Shown here: piece by piece, positions 36,528-44,934 of the stretch
Layout: each line of letters begins with the position of its first letter
Numbering within the stretch: position 1 is the first letter of the stretch
Origin: CAYFJO01 sp964343305
Lineage (GTDB): Bacteria; Planctomycetota; Planctomycetia; Pirellulales; Pirellulaceae
Assembly: GCA_964343305.1 (NCBI GenBank)
Contig: CAYFJO010000004.1
Span: forward strand, 15,779-79,778
Direction: 5' to 3'
DNA: 64,000 nucleotides
Position numbers and translations under genes: made by a program
Notes under the pieces: model-generated
Seen by the model: only the letters and a program-made list of their open reading frames with translations
The model's database searches: none
Told to the model about the DNA's origin: nothing

Positions 36528-37582
36528 AGCGATGCAACAACGAGATCGCCGACTTCGGATGTGCCGTAGCCCATTCTTCCGGCGGCTTGGCTTTCCATTT
36601 TTGTGCCGGTCACGGTCTGGATCGCCTTGAGCACTCGTGCCCCGGCGGCTTCTTGGCCAGAGTGCTCCAGCAGCATCGACATGGCCGCAATCGCAGCGAT
36701 GGGATTGATGACGTTCTGGCCGGTGTACTTCGGAGCGCTTCCGCCCATCGGCTCATACATGCTCGTGCCGCCGGCGTCGGGGTTCAGATTGCCGCCAGCC
36801 GCCACACCCATGCCGCCCTGAACCATCGCACCAAGATCCGTGATGATGTCACCAAACATGTTGGTCGTCACGATCACATCATAGTACTCCGGATTCTTGA
36901 CCATCCACATGCAGCACGCGTCGACGTGGTTGTAGTCGGCTTCGACGTCTGTGTATTCCTTGGCGACATCTTGGAAGGTTCGCCACCACAGGTCGTGGCC
37001 GTAAGTCAGAACGTTGGTCTTGGCGACCAGCGTCAGACGTTTGCCTTTTGGATTGTTTCGTTTGCGCGTGTATTCAAACGCCCAACGGATGCAGCGTTCA
37101 CACCCCTTGCGTGTGTAAACGGCCGACTGCGTGGCAACTTCGTCGGCCGTGTGCTTTTTCAAAAAACCGCCGACGCCGCAGTAAAGATCTTCGGTGTTTT
37201 CGCGGACCACAACAAAGTTGATGTCTTCGGGGCCCTTGCCAGCCAGCGGAGTTTCGACGCCCGGATAGAGTTGCACCGGACGCAGGTTGATGTATTGGTC
37301 GAGTTGAAAACGGAGTTCGAGCAACAGGCCTTTTTCAAGGATTCCCGGAGCGACATCGGGATGACCGACGGCGCCCAGATAGATCGCATCGTACGTCTTG
37401 AGTTCATCCGTGGCACCAGCGGGCAAAATGTCGCCGGTCTTCAAGTACCGATCGCCGCCGAAATCGAAGTGCGTCGTTGTGTATTGGAAATTCTCGACCT
37501 TCGAAACGGCATCCAATACCTTGAGTGCCTCGGCTGTTACTTCCGGGCCTGTTCCGTCGCCGCCGATGACCGCGATTTTCAT
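36524..37582 (-). CDS. leuB: 3-isopropylmalate dehydrogenase
   Basis: The 352-residue protein begins MKIAVIGGDGTGPEVTAEALKVL. It shows the family's active-site features: LRPVQLYPGVETPLAG, the VVRENTEDLYCGVGG loop, TLVAKTNVLTYGHDLWWRTF, and the metal-binding DVIVTTNMFGDIITDLGAMVQGGMG block. The NAD site GGSAPKYTGQNVINPIAAI completes it. It oxidises and decarboxylates 3-isopropylmalate in leucine synthesis. leuA lies about 6 kb away on the other strand; tartrate or isocitrate dehydrogenase activity cannot be excluded by sequence reading alone. Confidence 0.9.
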   Translation of the reverse strand: MKIAVIGGDGTGPEVTAEALKVLDAVSKVENFQYTTTHFDFGGDRYLKTGDILPAGATDELKTYDAIYLGAVGHPDVAPGILEKGLLLELRFQLDQYINLRPVQLYPGVETPLAGKGPEDINFVVVRENTEDLYCGVGGFLKKHTADEVATQSAVYTRKGCERCIRWAFEYTRKRNNPKGKRLTLVAKTNVLTYGHDLWWRTFQDVAKEYTDVEADYNHVDACCMWMVKNPEYYDVIVTTNMFGDIITDLGAMVQGGMGVAAGGNLNPDAGGTSMYEPMGGSAPKYTGQNVINPIAAIAAMSMLLEHSGQEAAGARVLKAIQTVTGTKMESQAAGRMGYGTSEVGDLVVASL

Positions 37583-37631
37583 GATGAACTCAACTGAAAG
37601 AATGGAGATTTTGTCAAAGCAGGCGATTCTA

Positions 37632-38228
37632 TCAGTCGACAGATTCGGTCACAAGTTGGCCGGAACCGGACCAGATTCCCATTTTCGCCTGACGTGCTTC
37701 GTCTTCTGCTTTGCGTAGTTTTCTCTCGATGCTTTGATTGTCGCCCGGATAGCTCGACACACGTGCCAGACCAGCTCGAACGATTTCAATGTTCAGCATT
37801 TCGTCGCCGACGTAGATGTATCCGAGCAAGCGATTGTAATAATCTTTGCGGCGTCGGTCTAAACGCAGCCTTGCCGCACCGCGCGACAGGAACTCCTTGG
37901 TGAACTGCGACGCTTCGGGGCCAAATGGTTCAATCGGATGGTCGGGTTTCACCGTCTCCGGCGTGTCGATTCCGATCAATCGCAGTCGTGCCTCGTAGGT
38001 TGGCGGGTTGGGAAGCTGATTGTCGTTGCGATCCCTTTGGCGAATGATGATTGTGTCTCCGTCAACGACCCGCTTGATTTCGACGGACCCCTCGTAGAAT
38101 TTCTCAACACGGTCCTTGTACGGATCATGCGTCGCGTAGCCAACGAGCAACCGCAATCCAATGATTGTGACGAAGACAAGCCCCGTGATCTCGCGAACGT
38201 TCAACCCTTTGCGAAATCGACGCGGCAT
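37632..38228 (-). CDS. Membrane-anchored thermonuclease (SNase) family protein
   Basis: The 198-residue protein has an N-terminal membrane helix (EITGLVFVTIIGLRLLVGY) and then an SNase fold: VEIKRVVDGDTIIIRQRDR, ARLRLIGIDTPETVKPDHPIEPFGPEASQFTKEFL, RLRLDRRRKDYYNRLLGYIYVGDEMLNIEIVRAGLARVSSY. The Asp, Arg and Glu residues that bind calcium and act in catalysis (VDGDT, RLIGIDTPE, DRRRKDYYNRLLGY) are present. It is probably an extracytoplasmic nuclease. Confidence 0.88.
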   Translation of the reverse strand: MPRRFRKGLNVREITGLVFVTIIGLRLLVGYATHDPYKDRVEKFYEGSVEIKRVVDGDTIIIRQRDRNDNQLPNPPTYEARLRLIGIDTPETVKPDHPIEPFGPEASQFTKEFLSRGAARLRLDRRRKDYYNRLLGYIYVGDEMLNIEIVRAGLARVSSYPGDNQSIERKLRKAEDEARQAKMGIWSGSGQLVTESVD

Positions 38229-38232
38229 GAGA

Positions 38233-38302
38233 AGCGGTCAGCGGCCAGCCCTCAGCAGTCAGCCAAACAATGCTTAAGGCTGATCGCTGACTGCTGACCG
38301 CT
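38233..38302. repeat. Inverted repeat of GGTCAGC / GCTGACC units
   Basis: 38233-38264 (AGCGGTCAGCGGCCAGCC then CAGTCAGCC) pairs with 38278-38302 (GGCTGATCGC then TGACTGCTGACCGCT). It lies between the small zinc-binding protein gene and the SNase gene, both on the minus strand. Confidence 0.7.
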
Positions 38303-38306
38303 CGAA

Positions 38307-38615
38307 TTAATTCTGGCTGAAACCCAAATGAACGGCGGGTTCGTGGCCAACGGGATGTTTCACAAACTGTTTGTAACAATCGCTGCACAAATCAAAACGT
38401 TTCTTTTGATAAACGTCATCGCCAATCAGGTCGCTGTCTGACTCGTCGAGCCGTTCCAGCATTTCATGGATTTCCAAAAGATGGTCACGGTCGTCTTCCA
38501 ACTCGTCAACGTCCAACGGTTCCATGGCCGCATAGATTTCCATTCTCACGACGTAGCGTAGATCTTCTTCCGGGTCGAGGACTCGTTTGCATCGGTCACA
38601 CGAGTGATGAATCAT
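38307..38615 (-). CDS. Small zinc-ribbon-like protein of unknown function
   Basis: The 102-residue protein has two Cys pairs, CDRCKRVL near residue 6 and LCSDCYKQF near 75. They enclose an acidic central helix (DVDELEDDRDHLLEIHEMLERLDESD). The two CxxC pairs probably hold one zinc. Partner or target is unknown; no homologue family is named with confidence. Confidence 0.75.
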   Translation of the reverse strand: MIHHSCDRCKRVLDPEEDLRYVVRMEIYAAMEPLDVDELEDDRDHLLEIHEMLERLDESDSDLIGDDVYQKKRFDLCSDCYKQFVKHPVGHEPAVHLGFSQN

Positions 38616-39079
38616 CTTCTAATCCCTCATCCTTAGCTGGCGGTGGTGCAAGCAATATTCCGTCATTGCTCGCTCGCGGGTCTCTCTTTGTATACTAATG
38701 CGGCGGCGCAGCGACGAGCAAGACGATTCTGATTATTTTTTTGAATGCATCCAGATGATATCAATCGCCGTTGTTGTGTAGGGCGGATTGCCAATCCGTC
38801 CCTTGCTTTGAACCGAATGCCACGGACAGATTGGCCATCGTACATCTGATTGAAGAACAAGAAATTTCATCAACAAGAAAGGCTGGCCGCACGAACATTA
38901 GCGGATTACAATATGTCATTAAACCCTGCCAGGATTGTGTAGTGGCGTCAGCGGTGCCCTTCCAACCGCCGGCAGACACCACATTAGTGCGGCATTGCCG
39001 TTCTATCTTGGTGGACGGGATGGATACCCCGTTCCTTACCTGAATTTGTTTCCCGGGTGAACTTGCAGTGGAGAAACCA
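38616..39079. repeat. 464-base spacer with one GTAGGGCGGATT repeat unit (38778-38801)
   Basis: The repeat unit is internally palindromic (GGCGGATTGCCAATCCGTCC) and belongs to the family at 36467-36527 and 42942-42965. No convincing gene or RNA is seen in the rest; the small frames on both strands lack codon structure and SD. Confidence 0.6.
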
Positions 39080-39715
39080 ATGCAAGAAGACGGTGCAATA
39101 ACAGTTTTAAACACAAGTGTCCTTGTGCTGAACCGTTTCTATATGGCGGTTCATGTTGTTTCCGCACGGCGAGCGTTCGTCTTGCTGTACCGCGACATGG
39201 CGGAGGTCGTCAATCTTGAAGAAGGCCAGTATGCCAACTACGACTTTATGTCGTGGTGTGAAATGAGCGAACTGCGTAGCGAATTGCGCGACGGAGACGA
39301 AGATTGGATTCGCACGGTCACGTTCGAGTTACAAGTGCCGCGCATCATTCGATTGAATCGCTACGATCGCGTGCCGCGCCAAACGTTGCGGTTTAACCGA
39401 CGAAATCTCTTCGCGCGAGACGATCATCGGTGCCAGTATTGCGGCCGCTCGAAACCGACGAGCCAACTCAGTTTCGACCACGTCATGCCCCGCAGCCGTG
39501 GCGGACCGACCAATTGGGAAAACGTGGTGACCGCGTGTCTTGATTGCAACACAAAGAAGGGCGGCCGCACTCCTCAGGAAGCACGGATGAAACTGATCAG
39601 CAATCCCAAGAAACCCAAATTCAGTCCGGTGCTCGTCAGCAAGTTGAACAATCCGAAGTTCGAAAGTTGGCGCTCGTTTGTCGGCGGAGCAACTTCCGTG
39701 GTGAACATTACCTGA
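39080..39715 (+). CDS. HNH endonuclease family protein
   Basis: ATG 39080 follows GGAG by 7 bases; the GTG at 39068 in the same frame is less likely. The 211-residue protein has a non-catalytic N-terminal part (TSVLVLNRFYMAVHVVSARRAF, with DMAEVV and YANYDF). The HNH domain near residues 115-165 contains CQYCGRSKPTSQLSFDHVMPRSRGGPTNWENVVTACLDCNTKKGG. The DH, N and CxxC pairs bind metal. These stand-alone HNH proteins are widespread chromosomal genes of unclear role; nothing here suggests a mobile intron or a restriction system. Confidence 0.9.
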   Translation: MQEDGAITVLNTSVLVLNRFYMAVHVVSARRAFVLLYRDMAEVVNLEEGQYANYDFMSWCEMSELRSELRDGDEDWIRTVTFELQVPRIIRLNRYDRVPRQTLRFNRRNLFARDDHRCQYCGRSKPTSQLSFDHVMPRSRGGPTNWENVVTACLDCNTKKGGRTPQEARMKLISNPKKPKFSPVLVSKLNNPKFESWRSFVGGATSVVNIT

Positions 39716-39719
39716 TCCG

Positions 39720-39911
39720 ATGCACGAACTTTTGCTAAGAGCCTTCTTTGGCTTAGCGAGCCTGGTGGTGATCTACCTCTGGTATTATCACCGCAGGTCG
39801 CGGAAAACTCGCCGGCAGAACCATCGCCAGCGTTGGCTCGATTTGACGTCGAGTATACCGTCGGACGATGCCAAAAAAGAGGAAGAAGGAGACGCGACGA
39901 CCTACCAATAA
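39720..39911 (+). CDS. Small membrane protein of unknown function
   Basis: The 63-residue product starts 4 bases after the HNH stop, suggesting coupling. It has one hydrophobic helix (LLLRAFFGLASLVVIYLWYYH), then a basic stretch (RRSRKTRRQNHRQRW) and an acidic tail. It has no known family. The short length leaves some doubt that it is expressed. Confidence 0.55.
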   Translation: MHELLLRAFFGLASLVVIYLWYYHRRSRKTRRQNHRQRWLDLTSSIPSDDAKKEEEGDATTYQ

Positions 39912-39915
39912 ACAA

Positions 39916-39940
39916 CGCCCCTCGGCAATTGCCAGGGGCG
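39916..39940. terminator. Probable bidirectional terminator hairpin
   Basis: CGCCCCT (39916-39922) and AGGGGCG (39934-39940) pair around an 11-base loop that itself contains GGCAATTGCC. It lies between two convergent genes, 4 bases after the small membrane protein's stop and about 38 bases from the stop of the ferredoxin gene. Only a short T-run (ATCTTT) follows. Confidence 0.75.
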
Positions 39941-39978
39941 CATCTTTGAAACGACAGATTTTCTTATGGCGATATCAA

Positions 39979-40257
39979 TTAAGAATCGGCCAATGGTTCT
40001 TTCTTTTCGGTAATGACTTCACACTGCAGTGCCATTTCGGCGTTCAATTCGATGAACGCTTCCTGGCCTTCGGGAACGTTGTCTTCGTGGAAAATTGCTT
40101 CCACCGGACATTCTGGTACACATGCTTCGCAATCGATGCATTCGTCCGGGTGGATGTACAAAATCTGCTCACCTTCATAAAAACATTCGACTGGGCAGAC
40201 CACCACGCAATCGGTGTATTTGCAGCCAAAGCACGCTTGGCAGACGACGTGTGTCAT
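39979..40257 (-). CDS. fdxA: 7Fe-8S type ferredoxin
   Basis: The 92-residue protein has an N-terminal CQACFGCKYTDCVVVCPVECF cluster-binding set and a second classical set CIDCEACVPECPVEAIF. The first set has the spacing of a 3Fe-4S plus shared 4Fe-4S site as in FdxA-type ferredoxins. A C-terminal acidic helix follows. It is a soluble electron carrier; oxidoreductases such as the AOR encoded elsewhere in this window could use it, but that link is a guess. Confidence 0.92.
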   Translation of the reverse strand: MTHVVCQACFGCKYTDCVVVCPVECFYEGEQILYIHPDECIDCEACVPECPVEAIFHEDNVPEGQEAFIELNAEMALQCEVITEKKEPLADS

Positions 40258-40552
40258 GAGAAATCATCTCCGTCGGCGGATTCAAGTTGTTATTTGGCAA
40301 GGCATTCGAGCCTCGCAGGCATGTGGCGAATGTAGTAACACGCCGAAAATATGTCAAGATAGCCCTACAACGGCGATTTGACGCCACAAACATCAGACTT
40401 GCCTCGCTGTTCGCGGCTACTTAAAATTAACCCTAATATGGAGTTTCGTGAATTGGTGTTGCTTCCCGACGTCATTACACCACCAATCAATCCAGCGATT
40501 CCGTAGGCATGGACGATATTCCATCAATTACCTATTTAATAGGCACTCAGAA

Positions 40553-41119
40553 GTGGCACTTTCTGAAATCGACCGAAACCTGCTGGAGCGATGTCTAACG
40601 CAAGAACCGCGATCTTGGGAAGATTTTGTTGATCGTTTTTTGGGCTTGGTCGTCCACGTGATCAATCACACGGCACAGTGCCGGTCGATCCGGCTGTCAC
40701 CACAGGATCGCGAAGATCTGGCCTCCGAGGTATTTCTGGCGTTGGTCAGCAACGACTTTGCGGTCTTGCGGCGTTTTCGTGGCGACAGCAGTTTGGCAAC
40801 GTACTTGACCGTTGTGGCTCGTCGCGTAGTTGTGCGAGAGTTGTTGAAACGAAAAACGACCTCAAGTCTTAGCGAAGCGGCTCACCTCCCCGCCAAGGGC
40901 AACGGCCAATCGCAGCACGAAGACCGAATCAGCAATCACGAACAAGTCGCTCATCTCCTTAGCGGCCTCCAGGGCAAAGAAGCAGACGTCGTTCGCAAGT
41001 ATCACCTGGAAGGCAAGTCCTACCAAGAGATTAGTTCTGAATGCGGTGTCCCCGAAAACAGCGTTGGTCCGACGCTAACCCGCGCACGCGCGAAAATGCG
41101 ACAAGCCGGCGTTGAATAG
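40553..41119 (+). CDS. RNA polymerase sigma-70 family (ECF-like) sigma factor
   Basis: The GTG at 40553 gives 188 residues that begin in typical ECF fashion (VALSEIDRNLLERCLTQEPRSWEDFVDRF). The frame is open to 40448, but the extra 35 residues are unlike sigma factors. Region 2 is visible as FVDRFLGLVVHVINHTAQ ... DREDLASEVFLALVSNDFAVLRRFRGDSSLATYLTVVARRVVVREL. Region 4 reads LSGLQGKEADVVRKYHLEGKSYQEISSECGVPENSVGPTLTRARAKMR. No anti-sigma factor gene is adjacent, so its control is not visible here. The start codon remains uncertain. Confidence 0.85.
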   Translation: MALSEIDRNLLERCLTQEPRSWEDFVDRFLGLVVHVINHTAQCRSIRLSPQDREDLASEVFLALVSNDFAVLRRFRGDSSLATYLTVVARRVVVRELLKRKTTSSLSEAAHLPAKGNGQSQHEDRISNHEQVAHLLSGLQGKEADVVRKYHLEGKSYQEISSECGVPENSVGPTLTRARAKMRQAGVE

Positions 41120-41134
41120 TTGGCCACCATCGAC

Positions 41135-42079
41135 CTATTGCCGCACCGTTCGATACACCGGCCGATAGCTCTCACGCGAATCTCGATAGGCCTCATACTG
41201 TGGCGACGAAGAAATCATCGGCTTGGAGAAACTCGACGACATCTGTTGTGGATTGGCCAAGTCGATGAGTGGCAAACCATCTGGCTGAGGCATGCTCCAT
41301 AGTTGTTCTGGATTGCCCGCCATTTGGTTGATACGATAGCCGCTCACGTCGATCGAGAACGTGAGTTTCGAAAACTGTCTCGGGGCAAGCTGGATTTCGA
41401 TGTGTTGTGGCAGCACCACTCCCTGCAAAGAATAGAACTGGTGATCCGACGCCCGTGACGATGCGACCAGAACGCCACGATCCATAATTTGCTGTTCGAG
41501 CACGAACCCGTACCGCTGGTCGACCACGGTGATCTTCGTCATCTCCGGCGATAGTTGCGAGTGGATTTCAAGTTGGCCAGGCACGCGCTGATAGGGACCC
41601 GCATGCTCAATGTCCGGAGCAAACTCGGTCAAACCAAACGATTCGATCAGCCACTCTGCCTTGACAGGCATCAACTGGCGAGCGGCACTGTGGTCGAACT
41701 GGTCGTGCCGCACGAAGTGAACGCCCGGTGGTTTCATTTGTTCGGCAAACATCCAGAAGAGTTCGTGGTTGCTTCCCAGGTCAATCCCCGTGCCGGGCAA
41801 TCCCATCACACTGGCCCGCATCCGAAAATTCCGTGGGCGTTCGAGAGCCAGATCGCCTTTCGCCGGGATGCCTTGAAAGCGAACGGCGATGTTCGATTCC
41901 AGTTGACGGATTTGCTGTGTCCGCGAGTTGATATGCCCAATGACTTGTTCTTTGGTGGGTGGCACGGGAAAGGCGACTGGAAACGACGGTGTCTGCTGTC
42001 GGTGCATCCACGACCATTGGCAACCGGTCGACAGGAAAGTCAACGCGAAAAGCACCAAGATGTTGTAACGTCGAATCAA
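41135..42079 (-). CDS. Lipoprotein of unknown function (LolB/DUF4292-like)
   Basis: The 314-residue protein has a lipoprotein signal with lipobox FLSTGCQW. The mature part contains HINSRTQQIRQLESNIAVRFQGIPAKGDLALERPRNFRMRA and later VPGQLEIHSQLSPEMTKITVVDQRYGFVLEQQIMD, the long curved sheet pattern seen in LolB-like and DUF4292 proteins. A Ser/Pro/Tyr-rich C-terminal tail follows. Envelope localisation is likely; the activity is unknown. Confidence 0.75.
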   Translation of the reverse strand: MIRRYNILVLFALTFLSTGCQWSWMHRQQTPSFPVAFPVPPTKEQVIGHINSRTQQIRQLESNIAVRFQGIPAKGDLALERPRNFRMRASVMGLPGTGIDLGSNHELFWMFAEQMKPPGVHFVRHDQFDHSAARQLMPVKAEWLIESFGLTEFAPDIEHAGPYQRVPGQLEIHSQLSPEMTKITVVDQRYGFVLEQQIMDRGVLVASSRASDHQFYSLQGVVLPQHIEIQLAPRQFSKLTFSIDVSGYRINQMAGNPEQLWSMPQPDGLPLIDLANPQQMSSSFSKPMISSSPQYEAYRDSRESYRPVYRTVRQ

Positions 42080-42144
42080 ATCTGCATCCTTGCAGTGTCG
42101 TCTTTCGCTGCTATGTACGCGCTCTTTCGCAGAGTGAAAGGCAA

Positions 42145-42633
42145 CTATGTTTCATCCCCAAACAACAATTGGCCAAGTTCGTCTTGAATCGCCGCAATTC
42201 GTTGTTGCTCAGGATTTGCCACGACGACCTTATACTCTTGTTCTTTGCGCGGGCAAAACAACACCATCACTTCGCGGCCTTGCCCGTCCGTTTCTGATTC
42301 CTCCAACCGCACAATCCGGCGGCGGATCATTAACAACGCCAGCACGAATCGAACGTCCGACTTCTCCGGTTGGCCTTCCAATTCCTGGAAGTAATGCAGC
42401 ATGACATCGTTTGGAGCCCAATGCATCTTGTTGGAGGCTGGCGACGGCATCTGCGACTTCCACCAGCCGAGCGATTCGTCGGTCGGACCGTCCCACCCCT
42501 GCTCACTGAAATCTTGGCGCACAACATCGCGGCCAGACGGCAACAGCATCGAGTAGAAACTTTCGCCTGGCTTTAGCTCTTCACCCGTCTTTGCACACCG
42601 TCGCGTACAGTTTTTGACTTCAAAATCCAGCAT
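42145..42633 (-). CDS. Hypothetical protein
   Basis: From ATG 42633 the product has 162 residues. It opens with a Cys-containing stretch (NCTRRCAKTGEELKPGESFYSML) that could bind metal. It contains a conserved-looking helical core (NDVMLHYFQELEGQPEKSDVRFVLALLMIRRRIVRLEE) and ends with FCPRKEQEYKVVVANPEQQRIAAIQDELGQLLF. The lipoprotein gene lies 66 bases downstream on the same strand, so the two may be co-transcribed. No family recognised. Confidence 0.7.
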   Translation of the reverse strand: MLDFEVKNCTRRCAKTGEELKPGESFYSMLLPSGRDVVRQDFSEQGWDGPTDESLGWWKSQMPSPASNKMHWAPNDVMLHYFQELEGQPEKSDVRFVLALLMIRRRIVRLEESETDGQGREVMVLFCPRKEQEYKVVVANPEQQRIAAIQDELGQLLFGDET

Positions 42634-42694
42634 GGAAGAAGATCCGCGGTTCAAAAAACAAGCCGCGGAATATTACGCGAAACGGCGGACCGAC

Positions 42695-42928
42695 TCAAGG
42701 CACAGTAAAAAAGCGGTGATCGGTGCCACCGGGCCCAACGCGGAAACTGATGCGACGACTGCACTTAGGACAACACCCAACGTATTGCTGGGCGTCCTTG
42801 TTCAGATAAATCCTGGCGTACACACCGCAACAGGCGAACTGAATCCCCAGAAACCGCTTCTGAGTCGCTTCCTGCGATTCCGCGGACTCCTCAGGATCAT
42901 TGCTCAAATCGAATTGACTGCCAAGCAT
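42695..42928 (-). CDS. Small Cys-rich (zinc-binding) conserved protein
   Basis: ATG 42928 follows AGAGGAGC at 7 bases and gives 77 residues; the longer frame starting at 42958 runs into a palindromic repeat. CCGVYARIYLN and CCPKCSRRISFRVG carry the Cys pairs. It ends in GGTDHRFFTV. This pattern looks conserved, but I cannot name a family. It is the first gene of the minus-strand group with the two genes downstream. Confidence 0.75.
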   Translation of the reverse strand: MLGSQFDLSNDPEESAESQEATQKRFLGIQFACCGVYARIYLNKDAQQYVGCCPKCSRRISFRVGPGGTDHRFFTVP

Positions 42929-42941
42929 TGTCAGCTCCTCT

Positions 42942-42965
42942 GTAGGACGGATTGCCAATCCGTCC
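42942..42965. repeat. GTAGGACGGATT-family repeat unit
   Basis: The 20-base core GACGGATTGCCAATCCGTCC is internally palindromic (GGATTG/CAATCC) and is related to 36467-36527 and 38778-38801. It lies immediately upstream of the small Cys-rich protein gene. Confidence 0.7.
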
Positions 42966-43126
42966 GCACGGAATGGGCCATCCGGCCAATATTCAATTCA
43001 TCGGCCGCAGAAAGATAAGAGATTTGAGAATTCCCGCGAAGTGTGGATTATGCGAGCGACGAGAATTAGCTCGAACTTGACCGAACCCCACGAGTCCATT
43101 ACAGTCTTAGCATTGAAAGCTAGAAC

Positions 43127-43192
43127 ATGCATCAACTCACCCCGCTATCACTGCTATTGCTATTGCCAGCCAACGGTTGGGCACGCGGGTGA
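43127..43192 (+). CDS. Putative leucine leader peptide (leuL-like)
   Basis: A 21-residue frame opens at ATG 43127 and ends at TGA 43190. It reads MHQLTPLSLLLLLP and then a short hydrophilic end. Seven of its first 13 residues are leucine, encoded by CTC, CTA, CTG, CTA, TTG, CTA and TTG. It lies 279 bases before the leuA start and 34 bases before a strong terminator. This arrangement is the known design of amino-acid attenuators, where ribosome stalling at scarce leucyl-tRNA prevents termination. SD is weak (GAAAGC). The function is inferred from layout. Confidence 0.7.
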   Translation: MHQLTPLSLLLLLPANGWARG

Positions 43193-43225
43193 CTTGTTGA
43201 TCTCAACACTCAGACAGAACTTCAT

Positions 43226-43254
43226 CCCCGAGGCCCACGCTTCGGGGTTTTTTA
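43226..43254 (+). terminator. Rho-independent terminator (putative leuA attenuator)
   Basis: CCCCGAGGC (43226-43234) pairs with GCTTCGGGG (43239-43247) through a 4-base loop, and the stem is followed by TTTTTTATT. It precedes leuA on the same strand and is not at the end of any gene, so it fits an attenuator of the leuA leader. Confidence 0.85.
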
Positions 43255-43311
43255 TTGCAGACGAACTACAAGAGATGAAGACATACGGAAGAGCACGGTT
43301 GTTATTGTCCC

Positions 43312-43328
43312 GCCGGCCACGGGCCGGC
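43312..43328. other. GC-rich hairpin in the leuA leader
   Basis: GCCGGCC and GGCCGGC pair around an ACG loop between the attenuator and the leuA start. No T-run follows. It may be a small repeat or a structured part of the leader. Confidence 0.5.
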
Positions 43329-43405
43329 ATAAATGCGTGAATGAATCGAATCGAATTCACCCGGTCCGGTTTCGGAGAAACCTGACTACACTCAAGGACA
43401 AAACA

Positions 43406-44926
43406 ATGACTGAAAAGCGAACCGTCAAAATCTTTGACACAACACTGCGCGACGGCGAACAATCGCCAGGCGCGAGCATGAATCTTGCCGAAAAAATGGA
43501 AGTGGCCCAGGCGTTGATCGACCTGAACGTCGACATCATCGAAGCCGGCTTCCCGATCGCATCCCCCGGCGACTTTGAAGCGGTCCGCGAAATCGCGGGC
43601 AACTTTCGTGGCTCCACCATCTGTGGCCTGGCCCGCTGCAACGACGCCGACATCGATCGCGCGTGGGAAGCACTCAAACAAAGCGAGTCGCCGCGCATTC
43701 ATGTTTTTCTCGCGACCAGTGCCATACATCGCGAGTTCAAATTGAAAATGTCGCCGGACGAAATCGCGGCTCGAGCCGTTGCGGGCGTCGAACGGGCGAT
43801 AGGTTACTGCGACGACATCGAGTTTTCGCCGGAAGACGCGGCGCGGACCGAGGTCGATTTTCTTTGCAAAGTTGTCGAAGCGGCCATCGCAGCCGGTGCG
43901 ACGACGGTGAACATCCCCGACACGGTTGGCTATGCCACGCCAACACACATGGGCAACGTGATCGCTTCACTGGTCAATCGCGTGCCCAACATCGACAAGG
44001 CGACGATCAGCGTCCACTGTCACAACGACCTGGGACTGGCCGTGGCTAACAGTTTATCCGCGGTGGAAAGCGGCGCGGGCCAAATCGAATGCACGGTCAA
44101 TGGCATCGGCGAGCGTGCGGGCAACTGTTCGCTGGAAGAGGCCGTGATGGCGATTCGCACTCGCGCGGACTACTTCAACTGCGAAACGCGCGTCAACACC
44201 CAGCGACTGGTTCCGACCAGCCGGCTGGTGTCGTCCATCACGGGCATTCAAGTGCAGCGCAACAAAGCGATCGTCGGCCGCAACGCGTTTGCTCACGAGG
44301 CCGGCATCCATCAAGACGGCATGCTCAAGGAACCTTTAACCTATGAAATCATGCGGCCCGAAGACGTCGGTTTTACGAAGACGGATCTTGTGCTGGGAAA
44401 ACACAGCGGCCGTGCGGCGCTGGCTGATCGTGCCAAGCACCTTGGCTATCACCTCACGGCCGAACAACTGCAAACCGTGTTTCAAGAGTTCAAAGTGCTG
44501 GCCGACAAAAAAAAAGAAATCTACGACGGCGACATTATCGCGCTGATTGACCAGCAGATTCGCAGCGTGCCCAACGAAGAGTGGTCGCTTGTCTCGTTCG
44601 AAGCGACGTCTAGCACCAGCGCGTTACCAAGCGTCAAGTTGACGCTGCGGCACGGCGAGCAAGAATTCACGGAAGAACTGTCCGAAGGCGACGGACCGAT
44701 CGATTGTGCCTTCTGGGCGACAGAGAAGATTACCGGTGTTAAACTAGTCTGCAAAGACTTTCAGGTGCGCAGCGCCACGCTGGGCCGCGATGCCCAGGGT
44801 GAGTCGACGTTGGAAGTCGAACACAATGGCCAGACCTATCGCGGCCGAGGCACGTCAACAGACACCGTCGAAGCGACGATCAAGGCGATTCTTGACGCTG
44901 TGAATCGAATCGCGATGAGTACGTAG
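43406..44926 (+). CDS. leuA: 2-isopropylmalate synthase
   Basis: ATG 43406 follows AAGGA; the 506-residue product begins MTEKRTVKIFDTTLRDGEQSPGASM, the standard LeuA start. Visible features are the TIM-barrel motif FDTTLRDGEQSPG, the metal-binding HCHNDLGLAVANSL and NGIGERAGNCSLEE, and GRNAFAHEAGIHQDGMLKEPLTYEIM. A C-terminal regulatory domain (about 390-506) suggests leucine feedback inhibition. LeuA condenses acetyl-CoA with 2-ketoisovalerate, the first step of leucine synthesis. The upstream leader peptide and terminator point to transcription attenuation by leucine. leuB is about 6 kb away. Confidence 0.95.
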   Translation: MTEKRTVKIFDTTLRDGEQSPGASMNLAEKMEVAQALIDLNVDIIEAGFPIASPGDFEAVREIAGNFRGSTICGLARCNDADIDRAWEALKQSESPRIHVFLATSAIHREFKLKMSPDEIAARAVAGVERAIGYCDDIEFSPEDAARTEVDFLCKVVEAAIAAGATTVNIPDTVGYATPTHMGNVIASLVNRVPNIDKATISVHCHNDLGLAVANSLSAVESGAGQIECTVNGIGERAGNCSLEEAVMAIRTRADYFNCETRVNTQRLVPTSRLVSSITGIQVQRNKAIVGRNAFAHEAGIHQDGMLKEPLTYEIMRPEDVGFTKTDLVLGKHSGRAALADRAKHLGYHLTAEQLQTVFQEFKVLADKKKEIYDGDIIALIDQQIRSVPNEEWSLVSFEATSSTSALPSVKLTLRHGEQEFTEELSEGDGPIDCAFWATEKITGVKLVCKDFQVRSATLGRDAQGESTLEVEHNGQTYRGRGTSTDTVEATIKAILDAVNRIAMST

Positions 44927-44934
44927 GAAAACCT

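Noticed and set aside
43041..43340. A 99-codon frame covering the leuA leader
   Set aside because: It runs through the terminator and overlaps the Leu-rich leader frame; it has no SD and no protein-like pattern.
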